This document shows positions 22,628 to 33,929 of a stretch of 64,000 bases of DNA, piece by piece. The translations under genes were made by a program, and so were the position numbers. The notes under the pieces are model-generated. The model saw nothing but the letters and a program-made list of their open reading frames with translations, ran no database searches and had not been told where the DNA came from. Source of the stretch: Buchnera aphidicola (Periphyllus acericola) (GTDB lineage: Bacteria > Pseudomonadota > Gammaproteobacteria > Enterobacterales > Enterobacteriaceae); the NCBI RefSeq assembly GCF_964019855.1, contig NZ_OZ026466.1:372001-436000 (forward strand). The letters are read 5' to 3'. Position 1 is the stretch's first letter; every line of letters begins with the position of its first letter.

Positions 22628-23170
22628 ATGTTTTTTAGAAATATTATTGTAGGTATATTTTCTCAAATAAATAGTATTTTTTTAATTTTTATGAACTCTT
22701 TTTCTAAAAGGGAAACAAAATTATATCCTGAAGTTCCTGTTTCTTTATCTCCAAGATATCGAGGAAGAATTATTTTAACAAAAACTAAAGATAAAAAAGA
22801 ACGTTGTGTTGCTTGTAATTTATGTGCTGTTGTTTGTCCTGTAGGTTGTATATCATTACAAAAAGAAAATTTATCAAACAAGCGTTGGCATGCAAAGTTT
22901 TTTAGAATAAATTTTTCTCGATGTATATTTTGTGGATTATGTGAAGAAGCTTGTCCAACAGCTGCAATTCAATTAATTCCAGATTTTGAATTAGCTGAAT
23001 ATAAAAGATCAGATTTAATATATGAAAAGAAAGATTTATTAATTTCTGGTCCTGGAAAATATTCTGATTATGATTTTTATAAATATTCAGGAGTTTCAAT
23101 TAAAGAACCTAAAAAATATTTTATTAAAAAAGAAATAAAAACAGTTGATTTAAAAAGTATTTTACCTTAG
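22628..23170 (+). CDS. nuoI: NuoI, complex I ferredoxin-like subunit
   Basis: Carries clusters N6a and N6b, relaying electrons to NuoB. 180 residues, as in E. coli. Two 4Fe-4S motifs are clear: [15 protein letters not shown] near residue 60 and [15 protein letters not shown] near 99. AAGGG lies upstream of the ATG. It sits in normal order between nuoH and nuoJ. Confidence 0.97.
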   Translation: MFFRNIIVGIFSQINSIFLIFMNSFSKRETKLYPEVPVSLSPRYRGRIILTKTKDKKERCVACNLCAVVCPVGCISLQKENLSNKRWHAKFFRINFSRCIFCGLCEEACPTAAIQLIPDFELAEYKRSDLIYEKKDLLISGPGKYSDYDFYKYSGVSIKEPKKYFIKKEIKTVDLKSILP

Positions 23171-23180
23171 GAAATAATTT

Positions 23181-23687
23181 ATGAGTATTTTTTTTTATAT
23201 TTTTAGTTTTATTTCAGTTTTATCAACTATTCTTGTTATTTTTCAAAAAAATCCTTTGTATTCTTTATTATATTTAATAATTTCTTTTTTATCTTTTTCA
23301 GGAATATATTTTTCTATTGGTGCTTTTTTTATAGGTGCTTTAGAAACAATTATATATTCTGGAGCTATTATGGTTCTTTTTGTTTTTGCTATTATGGTAT
23401 TAAATTTGGGCGAACAAACTATTAATGAAGAAAAAAGATTGTTTTCTAAAAAATTATTTTATTTTTCATTATCTTTGTCAATTACAATGTTTTTTATAAT
23501 ATTTCACGTTATATCTAGAATTCCAGATGTATTAATTAATTTAAATTTACATGATATGAATTTAATAGGAATTGCTTTATTTAATAAATATATTTGGTTT
23601 GTAGAGTTTTCTTCAATGTTATTGTTAGCTGCATTAATAATAGTATTTCATTTATTTCATAACAAAAAATATATTAGAAGCGAATAA
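23181..23687 (+). CDS. nuoJ: NuoJ, complex I membrane subunit
   Basis: Membrane-arm subunit (ND6 family). 168 residues, slightly shorter than E. coli NuoJ (184), the difference being at the C-terminus. Five hydrophobic helices, with the helix-3 motif [21 protein letters not shown] retained. Preceded by AGGAAA, ten bases after nuoI. Confidence 0.95.
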   Translation: MSIFFYIFSFISVLSTILVIFQKNPLYSLLYLIISFLSFSGIYFSIGAFFIGALETIIYSGAIMVLFVFAIMVLNLGEQTINEEKRLFSKKLFYFSLSLSITMFFIIFHVISRIPDVLINLNLHDMNLIGIALFNKYIWFVEFSSMLLLAALIIVFHLFHNKKYIRSE

Positions 23688-23712
23688 TATTATTTCTTAT
23701 TTGGAGATTATT

Positions 23713-24015
23713 TTGATAACTATTTTAAATGGTTTAATTTTATCAATTATATTGTTTTGTTTGGGATTTTTATGTTTAATTGTACGAAGAAATTTATTAT
23801 ATGTTCTTTTAGGTTTAGAAATTATGATTAATTCTTTAGCTTTATTTTTTGTTTTTATAGGAAATTATTGGAATCAAATAGATGGTCAAGTAATGTATAT
23901 TTTTATTATTACTATAGCTGCTTCTGAAGCAAGTATTGGTTTAGCTTTTTTAATTAATATTTATAAATATAAAAAAACTTTAGATATTGATATTTTAAGT
24001 GAGATGAAAAAATGA
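23713..24015 (+). CDS. nuoK: NuoK, complex I membrane subunit
   Basis: Antiporter-associated membrane subunit (ND4L family). I place the start at TTG 23713: a GGAG site lies seven bases upstream, the product is then exactly 100 residues as in E. coli, and its N-terminus aligns without overhang ([14 protein letters not shown]). A TTG at 23701 would add four residues but would place GGAG inside the gene. The conserved membrane glutamates in GLEIMIN and [10 protein letters not shown] are present. The stop overlaps the nuoL start (ATGA). Confidence 0.93.
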   Translation: MITILNGLILSIILFCLGFLCLIVRRNLLYVLLGLEIMINSLALFFVFIGNYWNQIDGQVMYIFIITIAASEASIGLAFLINIYKYKKTLDIDILSEMKK

Positions 24016-25844
24016 ATTTATTGTTTCCTATAATTTTTTTACCTTTAATAAGTTTTTTAATAATTATTTTTTCAAAAGAAAAATTTTCAAAAATTTTTTA
24101 TAATTTTTTTGGTGTTTTTCCTACTTTTATTTGCTTTATATTAACTAATTATATTTTTTTAAATTATTTTAATTCTATTGATAAAAATTTTGAAAATGTA
24201 TTTTGGAATTGGATAATTATAGATAAAATTCATATTAATTTTGGTTTTTTTATTGATCGTTTATCTTTAATCATGCTTGAGTTAATTACTGGGGTTGGTT
24301 TTTTAATACAAATTTTTTCTATATGGTATATGAGTAAAAAATTTGATTTGAGTAGATTTTTTTCTTATATAAACTTATTTATTTTTGGTATGATTTTATT
24401 AGTATTATCTGATAATTTTTTACTTATGTATTTAGCTTGGGAATTAGTAGGTTTTTGTTCTTATGCTTTAATTGGTTTTTATTATAAAGATTTAGATAAT
24501 ATTAAGTCTTCAATGAAAGCTTTTATTGTAACTAGAATAGGTGATTTATTTATTTTATTAGCTATTTTTTTAATTTTTTTAAAATATAATACATTAAATT
24601 TTGTAGATTTACATAGTATTTTTTATAAAATTCAAAAATTTAATATTAATTATTATCAATGGATTGCATTTTGTATTTTAATTGGCGCTATTGCAAAATC
24701 TTCTCAATTTCCTTTACAAACTTGGCTTCTTAAGGCTATGGTTGGACCAACTCCTGTTTCTGCTTTAATACATTCTGCTACTATGATTACTGCTGGAGTT
24801 TATTTAATATTAAGAACATATTTTTTATTTGAATTATCAAATAGAATTTTATTTTTAATATCTTTATTAGGTTCATGTACTATTTTAATATCTAGTTTTT
24901 CCGCTATTTTTGAAAAAGATATAAAAAAAATTTTAGCATATTCTACAATGAGTCAAGTTGGTTATATGTTTCTAGGATTAGGAATGAAATTATGGATTCC
25001 GGTAATATCTCATGTAGTTTCACATTCTTTTTTTAAAGCTTTATTATTTCTTTCATCAGGTTCTTTAATACATTCTTGTTATAACGAAAAAAATATATTT
25101 AAAATGGGAGGATCAAGAAAAAATTTATTATTTTTATATATTTGTTTTATAATTGGTCTTTTTTCTTTAATTTCTTTTCCAATTATTACTGCTAGTTTTT
25201 ATACAAAAGGTTCTATAATTTGGGAATCTTTTAATAAAGGATATTATTATTTCTTTATTATTGGATTAATTGGTTCATTTTTTACTGCTATATATTCTTC
25301 TAGAATGTTTTTTTTAATATTTTATAGATTTAAAAGAAAAAAAATTCGATTAGTTAAAAATTGTTTTCATTTTTTTTCTTTGTTCATTTTATGTTTATTA
25401 TCTTCTTTTTTATCTATAATTTTATTTTATCCAATGTTAAAAATATCAATTTTAGTTGATTTATTAAACTTTAAAAAAATGATTTTTGAGTTTCTTATAT
25501 TAATTTTTTCTTTTTTTGGAGTTTTTTTATCTTATTATTTTTTTGTTTTGAAATATAAAAAAACTTTTTATTTTTTAAATAAAAAAAAGTATTTTAATTA
25601 TTTTAAATTCCTTGAACATAGTTTTGGTTTAGATTATTTTTATAAAAATATTTTTATAAAACCATTTAATTATATAAGTAAAATTTTATCTATTGATTAT
25701 ATAAAAAATATTACAAAAATTTTTATATTAATTTTAAAATTAATAAATAATTTTTTATTAATTTTTGAAAATGGAAAATTAAATTTATATATTTTATCTA
25801 TTTTTACAGGCTCAATAACTATTTTTCTTTATTTATTAATATAA
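24012..25844 (+). CDS. nuoL: NuoL, complex I antiporter-like subunit
   Basis: Distal proton-pumping subunit (ND5 family) with the long lateral helix. 610 residues (E. coli 613). Conserved pump motifs are visible: [18 protein letters not shown] near residue 144 with the key Glu, and [18 protein letters not shown] near 241. The C-terminal lateral-helix region is very Phe/Lys/Ile-rich and poorly conserved. It overlaps nuoK by four bases. Confidence 0.97.
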   Translation: MNLLFPIIFLPLISFLIIIFSKEKFSKIFYNFFGVFPTFICFILTNYIFLNYFNSIDKNFENVFWNWIIIDKIHINFGFFIDRLSLIMLELITGVGFLIQIFSIWYMSKKFDLSRFFSYINLFIFGMILLVLSDNFLLMYLAWELVGFCSYALIGFYYKDLDNIKSSMKAFIVTRIGDLFILLAIFLIFLKYNTLNFVDLHSIFYKIQKFNINYYQWIAFCILIGAIAKSSQFPLQTWLLKAMVGPTPVSALIHSATMITAGVYLILRTYFLFELSNRILFLISLLGSCTILISSFSAIFEKDIKKILAYSTMSQVGYMFLGLGMKLWIPVISHVVSHSFFKALLFLSSGSLIHSCYNEKNIFKMGGSRKNLLFLYICFIIGLFSLISFPIITASFYTKGSIIWESFNKGYYYFFIIGLIGSFFTAIYSSRMFFLIFYRFKRKKIRLVKNCFHFFSLFILCLLSSFLSIILFYPMLKISILVDLLNFKKMIFEFLILIFSFFGVFLSYYFFVLKYKKTFYFLNKKKYFNYFKFLEHSFGLDYFYKNIFIKPFNYISKILSIDYIKNITKIFILILKLINNFLLIFENGKLNLYILSIFTGSITIFLYLLI

Positions 25845-25905
25845 TTTTTAAAGATTTAAATAACATTTTTTTAAAATATTTTTTTTAAAATGGGATTGTT
25901 GAACT

Positions 25906-27420
25906 ATGTGTCTTTATCTATTAATTTTTTTACCTTTATTAGGTGGTATTTTTTCTTGGGTATCTGAAAAAATAAATAAAAAACTACCTTGTTTAGTTTC
26001 ATTATTTTTTATATTTTCAATGTTTTTATTAACTTTAAAAATATTTTTTAAAAATAGAATAACATTATATAAAAATATAGATTTAAGTACTTTATGGGAT
26101 AAAGAATATTGTATTTCTTGGATTTCTAGTTTGGGTGTAAGTTTTCATTTAGGAATAGATGGAATATCATTTTTAATGATATTTTTAACTATATTTTTAT
26201 CTTTTATTTCTATTTTATTAACATGGAATGAAGATATTAAAAAAAATGGATTTTTTTATTTTTGTATGATGTTAATAATTTCTAACATGATGGGAATTTT
26301 TTTATCTTTAGATTTATTTTTATTTTTTATATTTTGGGAAATAATTATTATTCCTACTTATTTTTTAGTTCTTTTTTATGGAAAGTATAATAAATTTTCT
26401 TTAAAACAATTAAATTCTTCTAATAGCTATTTAATATATTCTCAATTGTCTGGTTTAATATTATTAGTTTCAATATTAACTTTAGTTTTTAATTATTATC
26501 AACAATATCATATTTTTACATTTGATTTTAATTTATTGAAAAACATTTCTTTAGATAAAAATACAGAAATTTTTTTAATGATTGGATTTTTTCTTTCTTT
26601 TGTTATAAAAGTTCCTTTAATTCCTTTTCACAGTTGGTTTCCAAATTTTCATAAAAATACTCATATTTCAGGAGCTTTTGATTTAATAGGAATTGTAATT
26701 AAAATAGCTATATATAGTTTATTTCGTTTTAACATATTTTTATTTCCAAAAATGTCTACTTATTATTCTACTATTTTTTGTATATTTGGATTATTTTCTA
26801 TATTTTATAGTTTATTTATTATGTTTTCTCAAAAAAATATTAAAAAAATTATATCATATATGTCAATTTCACATATGGGTTTTATTTTAATTGCAATGTA
26901 TTCTGGAAGTTATATTGCGTATCAAGGAATGATAATACAAATGATTTCTTCTAGTATCTCTACGTCAGCATTAATTATTTTAACAAAGATACTATATAAA
27001 AATTTTAAGACTTATAATTTAAACAAAATGATTGGATTGTGGAAGGTAATGTTTTATGTTCCAGGATTTTTTTTATTTTTTATTATGGCTAGTTTAGGTA
27101 TTCCTGGTACTGGAAATTTTATTGGAGAATTTTTAATTTTGTTAGGAAGTTTTAAATTTTTTCCTATAATCATTATTTTATCTATGATTTCAATAATTTT
27201 TTTATCTTTTTGTTTATTAAATTTTTTTCATAAAATATTTTATGGTTTTTGTAATACTACTCTTCTTGTTTATAAAATTTCTATATTAGAAATTTTTATT
27301 TTATTTATATTAGCTTTTATTTTAATTTTTATTGGTTTATATCCAAATATAATATTAAAAATTGCAAATCAATCAATATTTAATGTAAGTAAAAGAATCT
27401 CTCCTTTTATTTTAAATTAA
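25906..27420 (+). CDS. nuoM: NuoM, complex I antiporter-like subunit
   Basis: Second proton-pumping subunit (ND4 family). 504 residues (E. coli 509). Motifs include FWEIIIIPTYFLV with the essential Glu near residue 144 and FHSWFPNFHKNTHISGA near 245. About 14 hydrophobic segments. The 61 bases after nuoL hold no gene; the ribosome-binding site is weak (TGGGA). Confidence 0.96.
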   Translation: MCLYLLIFLPLLGGIFSWVSEKINKKLPCLVSLFFIFSMFLLTLKIFFKNRITLYKNIDLSTLWDKEYCISWISSLGVSFHLGIDGISFLMIFLTIFLSFISILLTWNEDIKKNGFFYFCMMLIISNMMGIFLSLDLFLFFIFWEIIIIPTYFLVLFYGKYNKFSLKQLNSSNSYLIYSQLSGLILLVSILTLVFNYYQQYHIFTFDFNLLKNISLDKNTEIFLMIGFFLSFVIKVPLIPFHSWFPNFHKNTHISGAFDLIGIVIKIAIYSLFRFNIFLFPKMSTYYSTIFCIFGLFSIFYSLFIMFSQKNIKKIISYMSISHMGFILIAMYSGSYIAYQGMIIQMISSSISTSALIILTKILYKNFKTYNLNKMIGLWKVMFYVPGFFLFFIMASLGIPGTGNFIGEFLILLGSFKFFPIIIILSMISIIFLSFCLLNFFHKIFYGFCNTTLLVYKISILEIFILFILAFILIFIGLYPNIILKIANQSIFNVSKRISPFILN

Positions 27421-27433
27421 GGTAAAATATATA

Positions 27434-28876
27434 ATGATTTCTATGTTAAAACAAATTTTTTTAATGTTTCCTTTACTTATTTTGTCTTTTTCAATTATAT
27501 TGAATTTATTTATTATTATTTGTAAGAGAGATTTTTTTTTATCTTTTTTAGTAACTTTTTCAGGTTTGTTCGGTGCTTTTTTTTCTTATGTTTTATTTAC
27601 AAAAAGTGTTAATACTCATTTAAAATGTTTTTTATTTTCTAAATCTTTTAGTGTTTTTTATATTTTTTTATTTTTTCTTGGAAGTATTAGTACGTGCGTT
27701 ATTTCTTATATTTGGTTAAGAAGTAAATCTTTTAATAAAGAAGAATTTTATTTATTATTATTAATTTCTAACATAGGTAGTTATTTATTATTTTTATCTA
27801 ATAATATTTTTTCTTTTTTTATTGGAATAGAGTTATTGTCTTTTCCTTTATTTGGAATGATGAGTTATAATTCATCAAAAAATTTTAAAAATTTAGAATC
27901 TGCTTTTAAATATTTTATTTTATCTAGTATTTCTTCTATTTTTTTATTATTAGGAATTGCTTTAATTTATCTTTCATCTGGAATTTTAGATTTTTTTTTA
28001 CTTAAGTCTTTTAGTTTTTCTTTATCAAAATCTTTAAATTTATTATTCTTATTTGGATTAATTTTTTCATGTATTTCATTATTTATTAAAATAGTTGTTT
28101 TTCCTTTTTATTTATGGATTCCTGATATTTATGAAGGAAATTCTTTACCAGTTTTAATATATTTATCTAATTCTATAAAAACAGTTTTATTCATTATTTT
28201 ATTAAAATTATTTTTCTTATTTTCTAATAAAAATTTTATTTTTTTTACAAGTACTTTAAAAATAATTTCTATTTTTTCTGTATTTTTAGGAAGTATTTTA
28301 GCATTATTTCAAAAAAATTTTAAAAGGTTAATTGGTTATACAACTCTTATTAATTCTGGATATTTAATTATTATTGCAATGTTTTTGTGTAAAAATAATT
28401 CATATCAAGATGTATCTAAGATTTATTTTTTTGGATATTTTTTAAATAGCTTAGTTTTATTTAGCTCAATGCATTTATTATCAATTTTATTTGTAGATAA
28501 AAATTCTTATTCTTTTGAAAGTTATAAAGGTTGTTTTTGGAAGAGTAAAATTTTATCTATTTCTATAATTATTTCTTTATTATCAATGATAGGTTTTCCT
28601 TTAACAATTGGTTTTTTTGGAAAATTTTATTTATTAAAATTAATAATTGAAAAATTTAATATTTTATTTGGTTTGAGTGTGATTTTTGAAAGTGTTATAG
28701 GTATATTTTATTATTTAAATTTTATTAAATTATTTTTTTATAGACCAAAAAAAGAATCTTTTCAAATTTTTCTTAAGGAAACAATTTTATATAAATTTTT
28801 AAAAATTATTATTTTTTTATGTTCTTTATTAATAGTTTTTATTGGTATTTTTCCAAATTTTTTCTTATCTATTTAA
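27434..28876 (+). CDS. nuoN: NuoN, complex I antiporter-like subunit
   Basis: Third proton-pumping subunit (ND2 family) and last gene of the operon. 480 residues (E. coli 485). The Glu in FFIGIELLSFPLFGM near residue 133 and the Lys in LFIKIVVFPFYLWIPDIYEG near 225 are retained. It has the loosest conservation of the three antiporter subunits. The ATG at 27434 follows AAGG. After it comes a spacer where relatives have folC. Confidence 0.95.
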   Translation: MISMLKQIFLMFPLLILSFSIILNLFIIICKRDFFLSFLVTFSGLFGAFFSYVLFTKSVNTHLKCFLFSKSFSVFYIFLFFLGSISTCVISYIWLRSKSFNKEEFYLLLLISNIGSYLLFLSNNIFSFFIGIELLSFPLFGMMSYNSSKNFKNLESAFKYFILSSISSIFLLLGIALIYLSSGILDFFLLKSFSFSLSKSLNLLFLFGLIFSCISLFIKIVVFPFYLWIPDIYEGNSLPVLIYLSNSIKTVLFIILLKLFFLFSNKNFIFFTSTLKIISIFSVFLGSILALFQKNFKRLIGYTTLINSGYLIIIAMFLCKNNSYQDVSKIYFFGYFLNSLVLFSSMHLLSILFVDKNSYSFESYKGCFWKSKILSISIIISLLSMIGFPLTIGFFGKFYLLKLIIEKFNILFGLSVIFESVIGIFYYLNFIKLFFYRPKKESFQIFLKETILYKFLKIIIFLCSLLIVFIGIFPNFFLSI

Positions 28877-29527
28877 TTTTTTTTAACATTTTTTTAATTA
28901 AAAAATTTACATTTTTTGAAATTTTTAAAGATTTTTATTATTTATTTTTTTTTAGAATAATAACATTTAATACTTATTTGATTTTTTATTTTTTTTAATA
29001 TTTTTAAAAATTTTTAATATATTTTAATATTTTAATTTTTTTTAAATTTTTTAAATTTAATAATAATTTTTTAATCAAATATTATTTTAAGAAATAATTT
29101 TTATAATTTTTTAAAATTTTTTTTTTATAAAAATTTAAATTAATTTATTTAAAAAAAATATATTTATATTTTCTAAATTTTTATAAAGAAATTTTATATG
29201 TAATCATTTTAAAACTAATATTTCAGTAATTATAATATGATAACTAAATAATTCTGGAATATTAGGAAACTAAAATTAAATTTTTCTTTAGAAATTTTTT
29301 TTTTCTTTTTTTTTTTTTTATATTTTATTAAATTTTAGAAAAAATAATTAAAAAAATACTATTTTTTTTTATTTTTTTTAAACATTTTTTAAAAAAAAAT
29401 TTTTTATAAAATTTAAAATTTTTCATTAAAATAGTATATTTATGTTTAAAATATTTTTTAAAAAATTTTAAAATTTTTTAAAAGATTATTTTAGCATAAT
29501 ATATAAATAAAAAATTTGGACAAATAT
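28877..29527. other. AT-rich spacer between nuoN and cvpA, no gene
   Basis: About 650 bases of near-pure A/T with no reading frame longer than noise and no tRNA-like motif. E. coli and, from memory, Buchnera APS have folC close upstream of cvpA. I find no recognisable FolC motif on either strand, so if folC was here it has decayed past recognition. Confidence 0.6.
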
Positions 29528-29989
29528 ATGAATATTTATGATTTTTTTATTATTTTTATAATTTTTTTTTCTAGTTTAATTGGTTTAATTAGAGGTTTTA
29601 TTAAAGAAACTATATCTTTTTTAGTTTTTTTTATTGGATTTTTTTTATTTTATATTTTTTATTTTTATATTATAGATAGATTTATTTTTTTTAGTGACAT
29701 TTTTTTAAATCTTCTTTTATTTATTATTTTTTTTGGATTTTTAATTTTATCATTAGAATATTTTTTATCATTATTTTTTAAAGATTTTATAAAATTAATT
29801 GGAGTTTTTTATTTTAATAATTTAATATTAGGTTTTTTATTTGGTTTATTTAGAGGGTTTTTATTAGTTTACATTTTTTTATATATTATTACTGATATAG
29901 TTCACGTGAATATTTTTTTTTATTTAAGAGGTTCTATTTTAATTCCATTATCTATAAAATTTATATATTTTTTTAAAAATATTTTATAA
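29528..29989 (+). CDS. cvpA: CvpA family membrane protein
   Basis: Inner-membrane protein named for its need in colicin V production; its molecular job is not settled. 153 residues from the ATG at 29528, which has GGA seven bases upstream; an in-frame TTG at 29516 would add four. The N-terminus aligns with E. coli CvpA (FSSLIGLIRGFIKE near residue 16), and a second conserved patch, LGFLFGLFRGFLLVYI, follows near 100. Four hydrophobic helices; Phe and Ile dominate. Confidence 0.88.
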   Translation: MNIYDFFIIFIIFFSSLIGLIRGFIKETISFLVFFIGFFLFYIFYFYIIDRFIFFSDIFLNLLLFIIFFGFLILSLEYFLSLFFKDFIKLIGVFYFNNLILGFLFGLFRGFLLVYIFLYIITDIVHVNIFFYLRGSILIPLSIKFIYFFKNIL

Positions 29990-30090
29990 AAAAATATTTT
30001 CTTTTTGAAAGAATTAAATCTTTAATGTTTTTTTTTTAAAAAATTTTAGAATATAGGACAATTTTTTTTTGAGGAAAAAAATAAAAATAA

Positions 30091-30579
30091 ATGATTGAAA
30101 AAATTATATATGCATCTCGATGGTTTATGTTTCCAGTATATTTTGGTTTATCTCTTGGTTTTATTTTATTAACTTTGAAATTTTTTCAAGAAGTATTATA
30201 TATTCTTCCAGAAATATTAATTATTTCAGAATCTGGATTAGTTTTAGTTGTACTATCTTTAATTGATATTGCTTTGGTTGGTGGTTTATTAGTGATGGTT
30301 ATGTTTTCTGGATATGAAAATTTTATATCAAAAATGGATATTAAAGATAATAAAAAAAGATTAGGTTGGATGGGAACAATGGATGTTAATTCGATTAAAA
30401 ATAAGGTTGCTTCTTCTATTGTCGCTATCTCTTCAGTTCATTTATTAAGATTATTTATGGAAGCTGAAAAAGTTTTAGATAATAAAATAATTTTATGTGT
30501 AATTATTCATTTAACTTTTGTTCTTTCAGCTTTTGGAATGGCATATATTGATAAAATGAGTAAAAAAATAAAAAAATAA
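30091..30579 (+). CDS. yqhA: YqhA, UPF0114 membrane protein
   Basis: Conserved inner-membrane protein of unknown function. 162 residues (E. coli 164), strongly conserved: [15 protein letters not shown] at the N-terminus, [20 protein letters not shown] near residue 60 and [15 protein letters not shown] near 108. Three to four hydrophobic helices. In the Buchnera strains I remember, yqhA is carried on repA1-type (leucine) plasmids; here it lies between cvpA and prs on what looks like the chromosome. Its conservation beside decaying neighbours implies selection. Confidence 0.95.
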   Translation: MIEKIIYASRWFMFPVYFGLSLGFILLTLKFFQEVLYILPEILIISESGLVLVVLSLIDIALVGGLLVMVMFSGYENFISKMDIKDNKKRLGWMGTMDVNSIKNKVASSIVAISSVHLLRLFMEAEKVLDNKIILCVIIHLTFVLSAFGMAYIDKMSKKIKK

Positions 30580-30621
30580 AAGTTTTTTATGTTATATAAA
30601 CAATTTTTTTAATATATTAAA

Positions 30622-31569
30622 TTAATGTTCAAACATTGCTGAAATTGATTCTTCGTTATTTATTCTTCTAATAGCTTCTGCAAGCATATGGGCTAGCGTT
30701 AATGTTCGGACATTATGTATTTTTTTTAAATTTTGTGATAATGGAATCGTATCACATACAATTATTTCATTTAAATAAGAATTTTTAATATTTTTTAAAA
30801 TATTTCCAGAAAATACTGGATGAGTAGCATATGCAAATATTTTTTTTGCTCCATTTTTTTTAAGTGCTTTAGAAGCATTACATAATGTTCCACCTGTATC
30901 AATCATATCATCAATTAATATACAATCTCTATTTTTTATATCTCCAATAATATTCATAACTTTAGAAATATTTGCATTAGGTCTTCTTTTATCAATAATT
31001 GCAATATCTGAATTATTTAGATATTTTGCTATAGTTCTTGCTCTAATTACCCCCCCAATATCTGGTGATACAATAACTGGTTTATGTATTTTTTTTTTAA
31101 TTATATCTTCTAATAAAATAAAACTTCCAAAGATATTATCTATTGGAACATCAAAAAATCCTTGAATTTGATCTGTATGAAGATCAACAGTTAATATTCT
31201 ATCTATTCCTACATTTGATAAAAAATCTGCAATTACTTTTGCAGTTATAGGTACTCTAGCTAATCGAATTCGTTTATCTTGTCTGGAATATCCAAAATAT
31301 GGTATTACTGCAGTAATTCTTCCTGCAGAAGCTCTTCTTAATGCATCAATTATTAAAATTAATTCCATTAAATTATCATTAGAAGGGAAGCAAATTGATT
31401 GTATGATAAAAATATCTGCTCCTCTTACATTTTCATTAATTCGTACGCTAATTTCTCCATCACTAAATCTTTTGACTGTAGATTTTCCTAAATTTGTATT
31501 TAAAATTTTTACAATACAATTTGCTAATTTTGGTATAGAATTTCCAGAAAATAATTTTAAATATGACAT
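30622..31569 (-). CDS. prs: Prs, ribose-phosphate pyrophosphokinase
   Basis: Makes PRPP from ribose 5-phosphate and ATP for nucleotide, histidine and tryptophan synthesis. 315 residues, identical in length to E. coli. Landmarks: [16 protein letters not shown], the flexible-loop FGYSRQDKR near residue 97, [10 protein letters not shown] near 131 and the PRPP-binding [10 protein letters not shown] near 220. The ATG follows AGGA. It converges on yqhA with only 42 bases between. ispE, upstream of prs in E. coli, is missing. Confidence 0.98.
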   Translation of the reverse strand: MSYLKLFSGNSIPKLANCIVKILNTNLGKSTVKRFSDGEISVRINENVRGADIFIIQSICFPSNDNLMELILIIDALRRASAGRITAVIPYFGYSRQDKRIRLARVPITAKVIADFLSNVGIDRILTVDLHTDQIQGFFDVPIDNIFGSFILLEDIIKKKIHKPVIVSPDIGGVIRARTIAKYLNNSDIAIIDKRRPNANISKVMNIIGDIKNRDCILIDDMIDTGGTLCNASKALKKNGAKKIFAYATHPVFSGNILKNIKNSYLNEIIVCDTIPLSQNLKKIHNVRTLTLAHMLAEAIRRINNEESISAMFEH

Positions 31570-31923
31570 GTTAATCCTATATTATTTTTTCGATAATTTA
31601 TAGAATATAATAAATATATAAAAATTATTAATAGTTACAAAAAAAATATAGAAATTAAATTTTTTGTAAATAAAATTTATTAATTTAAAATTAAACGAAA
31701 TTTTTATATTATAATAATTTTATTATTTATTTTAATAAATATATTTAAAACAATTTTTTTAAATTTAATTTTTATATTTTTTTTTATTTTTTTTTTATTA
31801 TGCTTTATATTAACATAAAGGTTTTTTTTAAATAAAAAAAAAAATAAAAAATTTTTATAATATATCTTAGATAATTTAAATAATTTTTTATTTTTTTTTA
31901 AAAAAAAGGTTTGTTTAAAAAAC
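31570..31923. other. Divergent prs/prfA spacer, no gene
   Basis: A 354-base divergent spacer that must carry promoters for prs and prfA. It contains long A and T runs. In E. coli ispE, lolB and hemA occupy this interval; none is recognisable. A 73-codon minus-strand frame here is only Lys/Asn/Ile/Phe low-complexity sequence with no family signature. Confidence 0.6.
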
Positions 31924-33009
31924 ATGAAGATTTCTATATTAAAAAAATTAGAATTTTTAGAAAATAGATTTTATGAAATTGAAATGATTTTATCTAATAA
32001 AAATACGATTCATAATAAAATTTTTTTTTTAGATTTGTCTCGTGAGTATTTAAAAATTTCTACTGTTGTTACTCTTTTTAAAAAGTGGAAAAAAAATAAT
32101 TTAAATATATATAATACAAAAAAACTTTTAAAAGATAAAGAAATACGTTTTTTAGCTTTAGAAGATATTCAAATTTTAAAAAAAAGAAAAAAGAAAATAG
32201 AAAAAAAAATTTATTTTTCTTTAATTTCATCTGATCCTAAAGATATTTTAAATTGTTTTATAGAAATTAGAGCTGCTTCAGGAGGAGATGAATCTTCAAT
32301 TTTTTGTGGGGATTTATATAGAATGTATGTTCGTTATTCTGAATCAAAAAATTGGAAAATAGATTTAATACATACACATAATGGAGAAAAAGGAGGATAT
32401 AAAGAAATTATTTTTAAAATTATAGGAAAAAAATCATTTGGATTTTTAAAATTTGAATCTGGAGGACATAGAGTACAAAGAGTTCCTAAAACTGAAACTC
32501 AAGGAAGAATTCATACTTCCACATGTATTATTGCAGTAATTCCTGAACTTCCTAAAGATGAAGTAATTAAAATTGAAAATAAAGATTTAAAAATTGATAC
32601 TTTTAGATCGTCTGGAGCAGGTGGTCAACATGTGAATACTACTGATTCTGCTATTAGAATAACTCACCTTCCAACAGGAATTTCTGTTGAATGTCAAGAT
32701 GAGCGTTCTCAACATAAAAATAAAGCTAAAGCATTAAATGTTTTACAAGCAAGAATACAAAATATTATAAGTATAAAAAAAAAAAAAGAGTTATCTTTAA
32801 AAAAGAAAAATTTATTAGGAAGTGGTGCTCGCTCAGATCGTAATAGAACTTATAATTTTCCTCAAAATAGAGTAACAGATCACCGAATAAATTTAACTTT
32901 ATATAAATTAGATAAAATTTTATTAGGAAATTTAGATATTTTAATAGAACCAATTTTAAGAGAACATCAAGCAAAAATTTTTTCTGAATTATCTGAGAAT
33001 AATAAATGA
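31924..33009 (+). CDS. prfA: PrfA, peptide chain release factor 1
   Basis: Recognises UAA and UAG stops and triggers peptide release. 361 residues (E. coli 360). The catalytic GGQ lies in [15 protein letters not shown] near residue 235. The codon-recognition tripeptide, PAT in E. coli, is PKT here ([15 protein letters not shown]), still fitting the PxT pattern. A run of 12 A lies at 32775-32786. The stop overlaps the prmC ATG (ATGA), so the factor and its methylase are co-translated. Confidence 0.97.
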   Translation: MKISILKKLEFLENRFYEIEMILSNKNTIHNKIFFLDLSREYLKISTVVTLFKKWKKNNLNIYNTKKLLKDKEIRFLALEDIQILKKRKKKIEKKIYFSLISSDPKDILNCFIEIRAASGGDESSIFCGDLYRMYVRYSESKNWKIDLIHTHNGEKGGYKEIIFKIIGKKSFGFLKFESGGHRVQRVPKTETQGRIHTSTCIIAVIPELPKDEVIKIENKDLKIDTFRSSGAGGQHVNTTDSAIRITHLPTGISVECQDERSQHKNKAKALNVLQARIQNIISIKKKKELSLKKKNLLGSGARSDRNRTYNFPQNRVTDHRINLTLYKLDKILLGNLDILIEPILREHQAKIFSELSENNK

Positions 33010-33842
33010 AAATTAAAGAGTGGAAAAAAAAGTCTTTAAAAATTTTAAAGAATATTAAAAATTCTATATTAGATATAGAAATTTTTTTAAGTTATATATT
33101 AAGAAAACCTAGAAGTTGGATTATATGTTTTGAAAATTATATTTTAAATGATAAAAAATTATATTTATTAAACAAATTAGTAGAAAAAAGATTTTATTTT
33201 GAACCATGTTCCTATTTAATTCAAAAAAAAGAATTTTGGTCTTTAAATTTTTATGTTACTTCTAAAACAATCATTCCAAGACCTGATAGTGAAATTTTGG
33301 TAGAAAGATCTTTAAAATTAATAAAAAATTCTTCTTTAAATATTTTAGATTTAGGAACTGGTTGTGGAAATATTGCTATTTCTATAGCTTTTTCTAAACC
33401 TAAATGTCATTTAACTGGAATAGATTATTCATATGAAATTATTAAGATAGCTTTATATAATTCTATTAATTTAAAGATAAAAAATATAAATTTTTTTTGC
33501 AGTAATTGGTTTTCTTTTATACATAAAAAAAAATATGATATGATTGTTAGTAATCCTCCTTATATCAGTTTTAAAGATTTTATATATCTAAAAAAAGATA
33601 TTTTTTTTGAACCATTTTTTGGATTAGTTTCAAAAAAAAATGGATTATCTGATATAATTCTAATTATAAAATATTCTAAAAATTATTTAAATAATGAAGG
33701 TTGGTTATTAATAGAACATGGATGGAATCAGATAAAAAACGTTCAGAAATTATTTAAAAAATATAAATATAATAATATTAAAACATATAAAGATTATAAT
33801 GGTATAAATAGAGTAACTATTGGTCAAAATTTAAACTTTTAA
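33006..33842 (+). CDS. prmC: PrmC (HemK), release factor glutamine methyltransferase
   Basis: Methylates the glutamine of the GGQ motif in release factors using S-adenosylmethionine. 278 residues (E. coli 277). Motifs: [10 protein letters not shown] near residue 96, the SAM-binding [15 protein letters not shown] near 115 and the catalytic NPPY in IVSNPPYIS near 183. Four-base overlap with prfA. Confidence 0.96.
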   Translation: MKIKEWKKKSLKILKNIKNSILDIEIFLSYILRKPRSWIICFENYILNDKKLYLLNKLVEKRFYFEPCSYLIQKKEFWSLNFYVTSKTIIPRPDSEILVERSLKLIKNSSLNILDLGTGCGNIAISIAFSKPKCHLTGIDYSYEIIKIALYNSINLKIKNINFFCSNWFSFIHKKKYDMIVSNPPYISFKDFIYLKKDIFFEPFFGLVSKKNGLSDIILIIKYSKNYLNNEGWLLIEHGWNQIKNVQKLFKKYKYNNIKTYKDYNGINRVTIGQNLNF

Positions 33843-33929
33843 TTATATTTGAAAATATTTTTTAAAATTTTAAAAATAAATTAAAAAACATTTTATAAAA
33901 TTAATTTGTAATTTTATTTTGGTAAAAAT

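Noticed and set aside
31704-31925. A 73-codon minus-strand frame between prs and prfA
   Set aside because: Only Lys, Asn, Ile and Phe, no family motif and no ribosome-binding site; expected by chance in DNA this AT-rich. It also does not resemble IspE.
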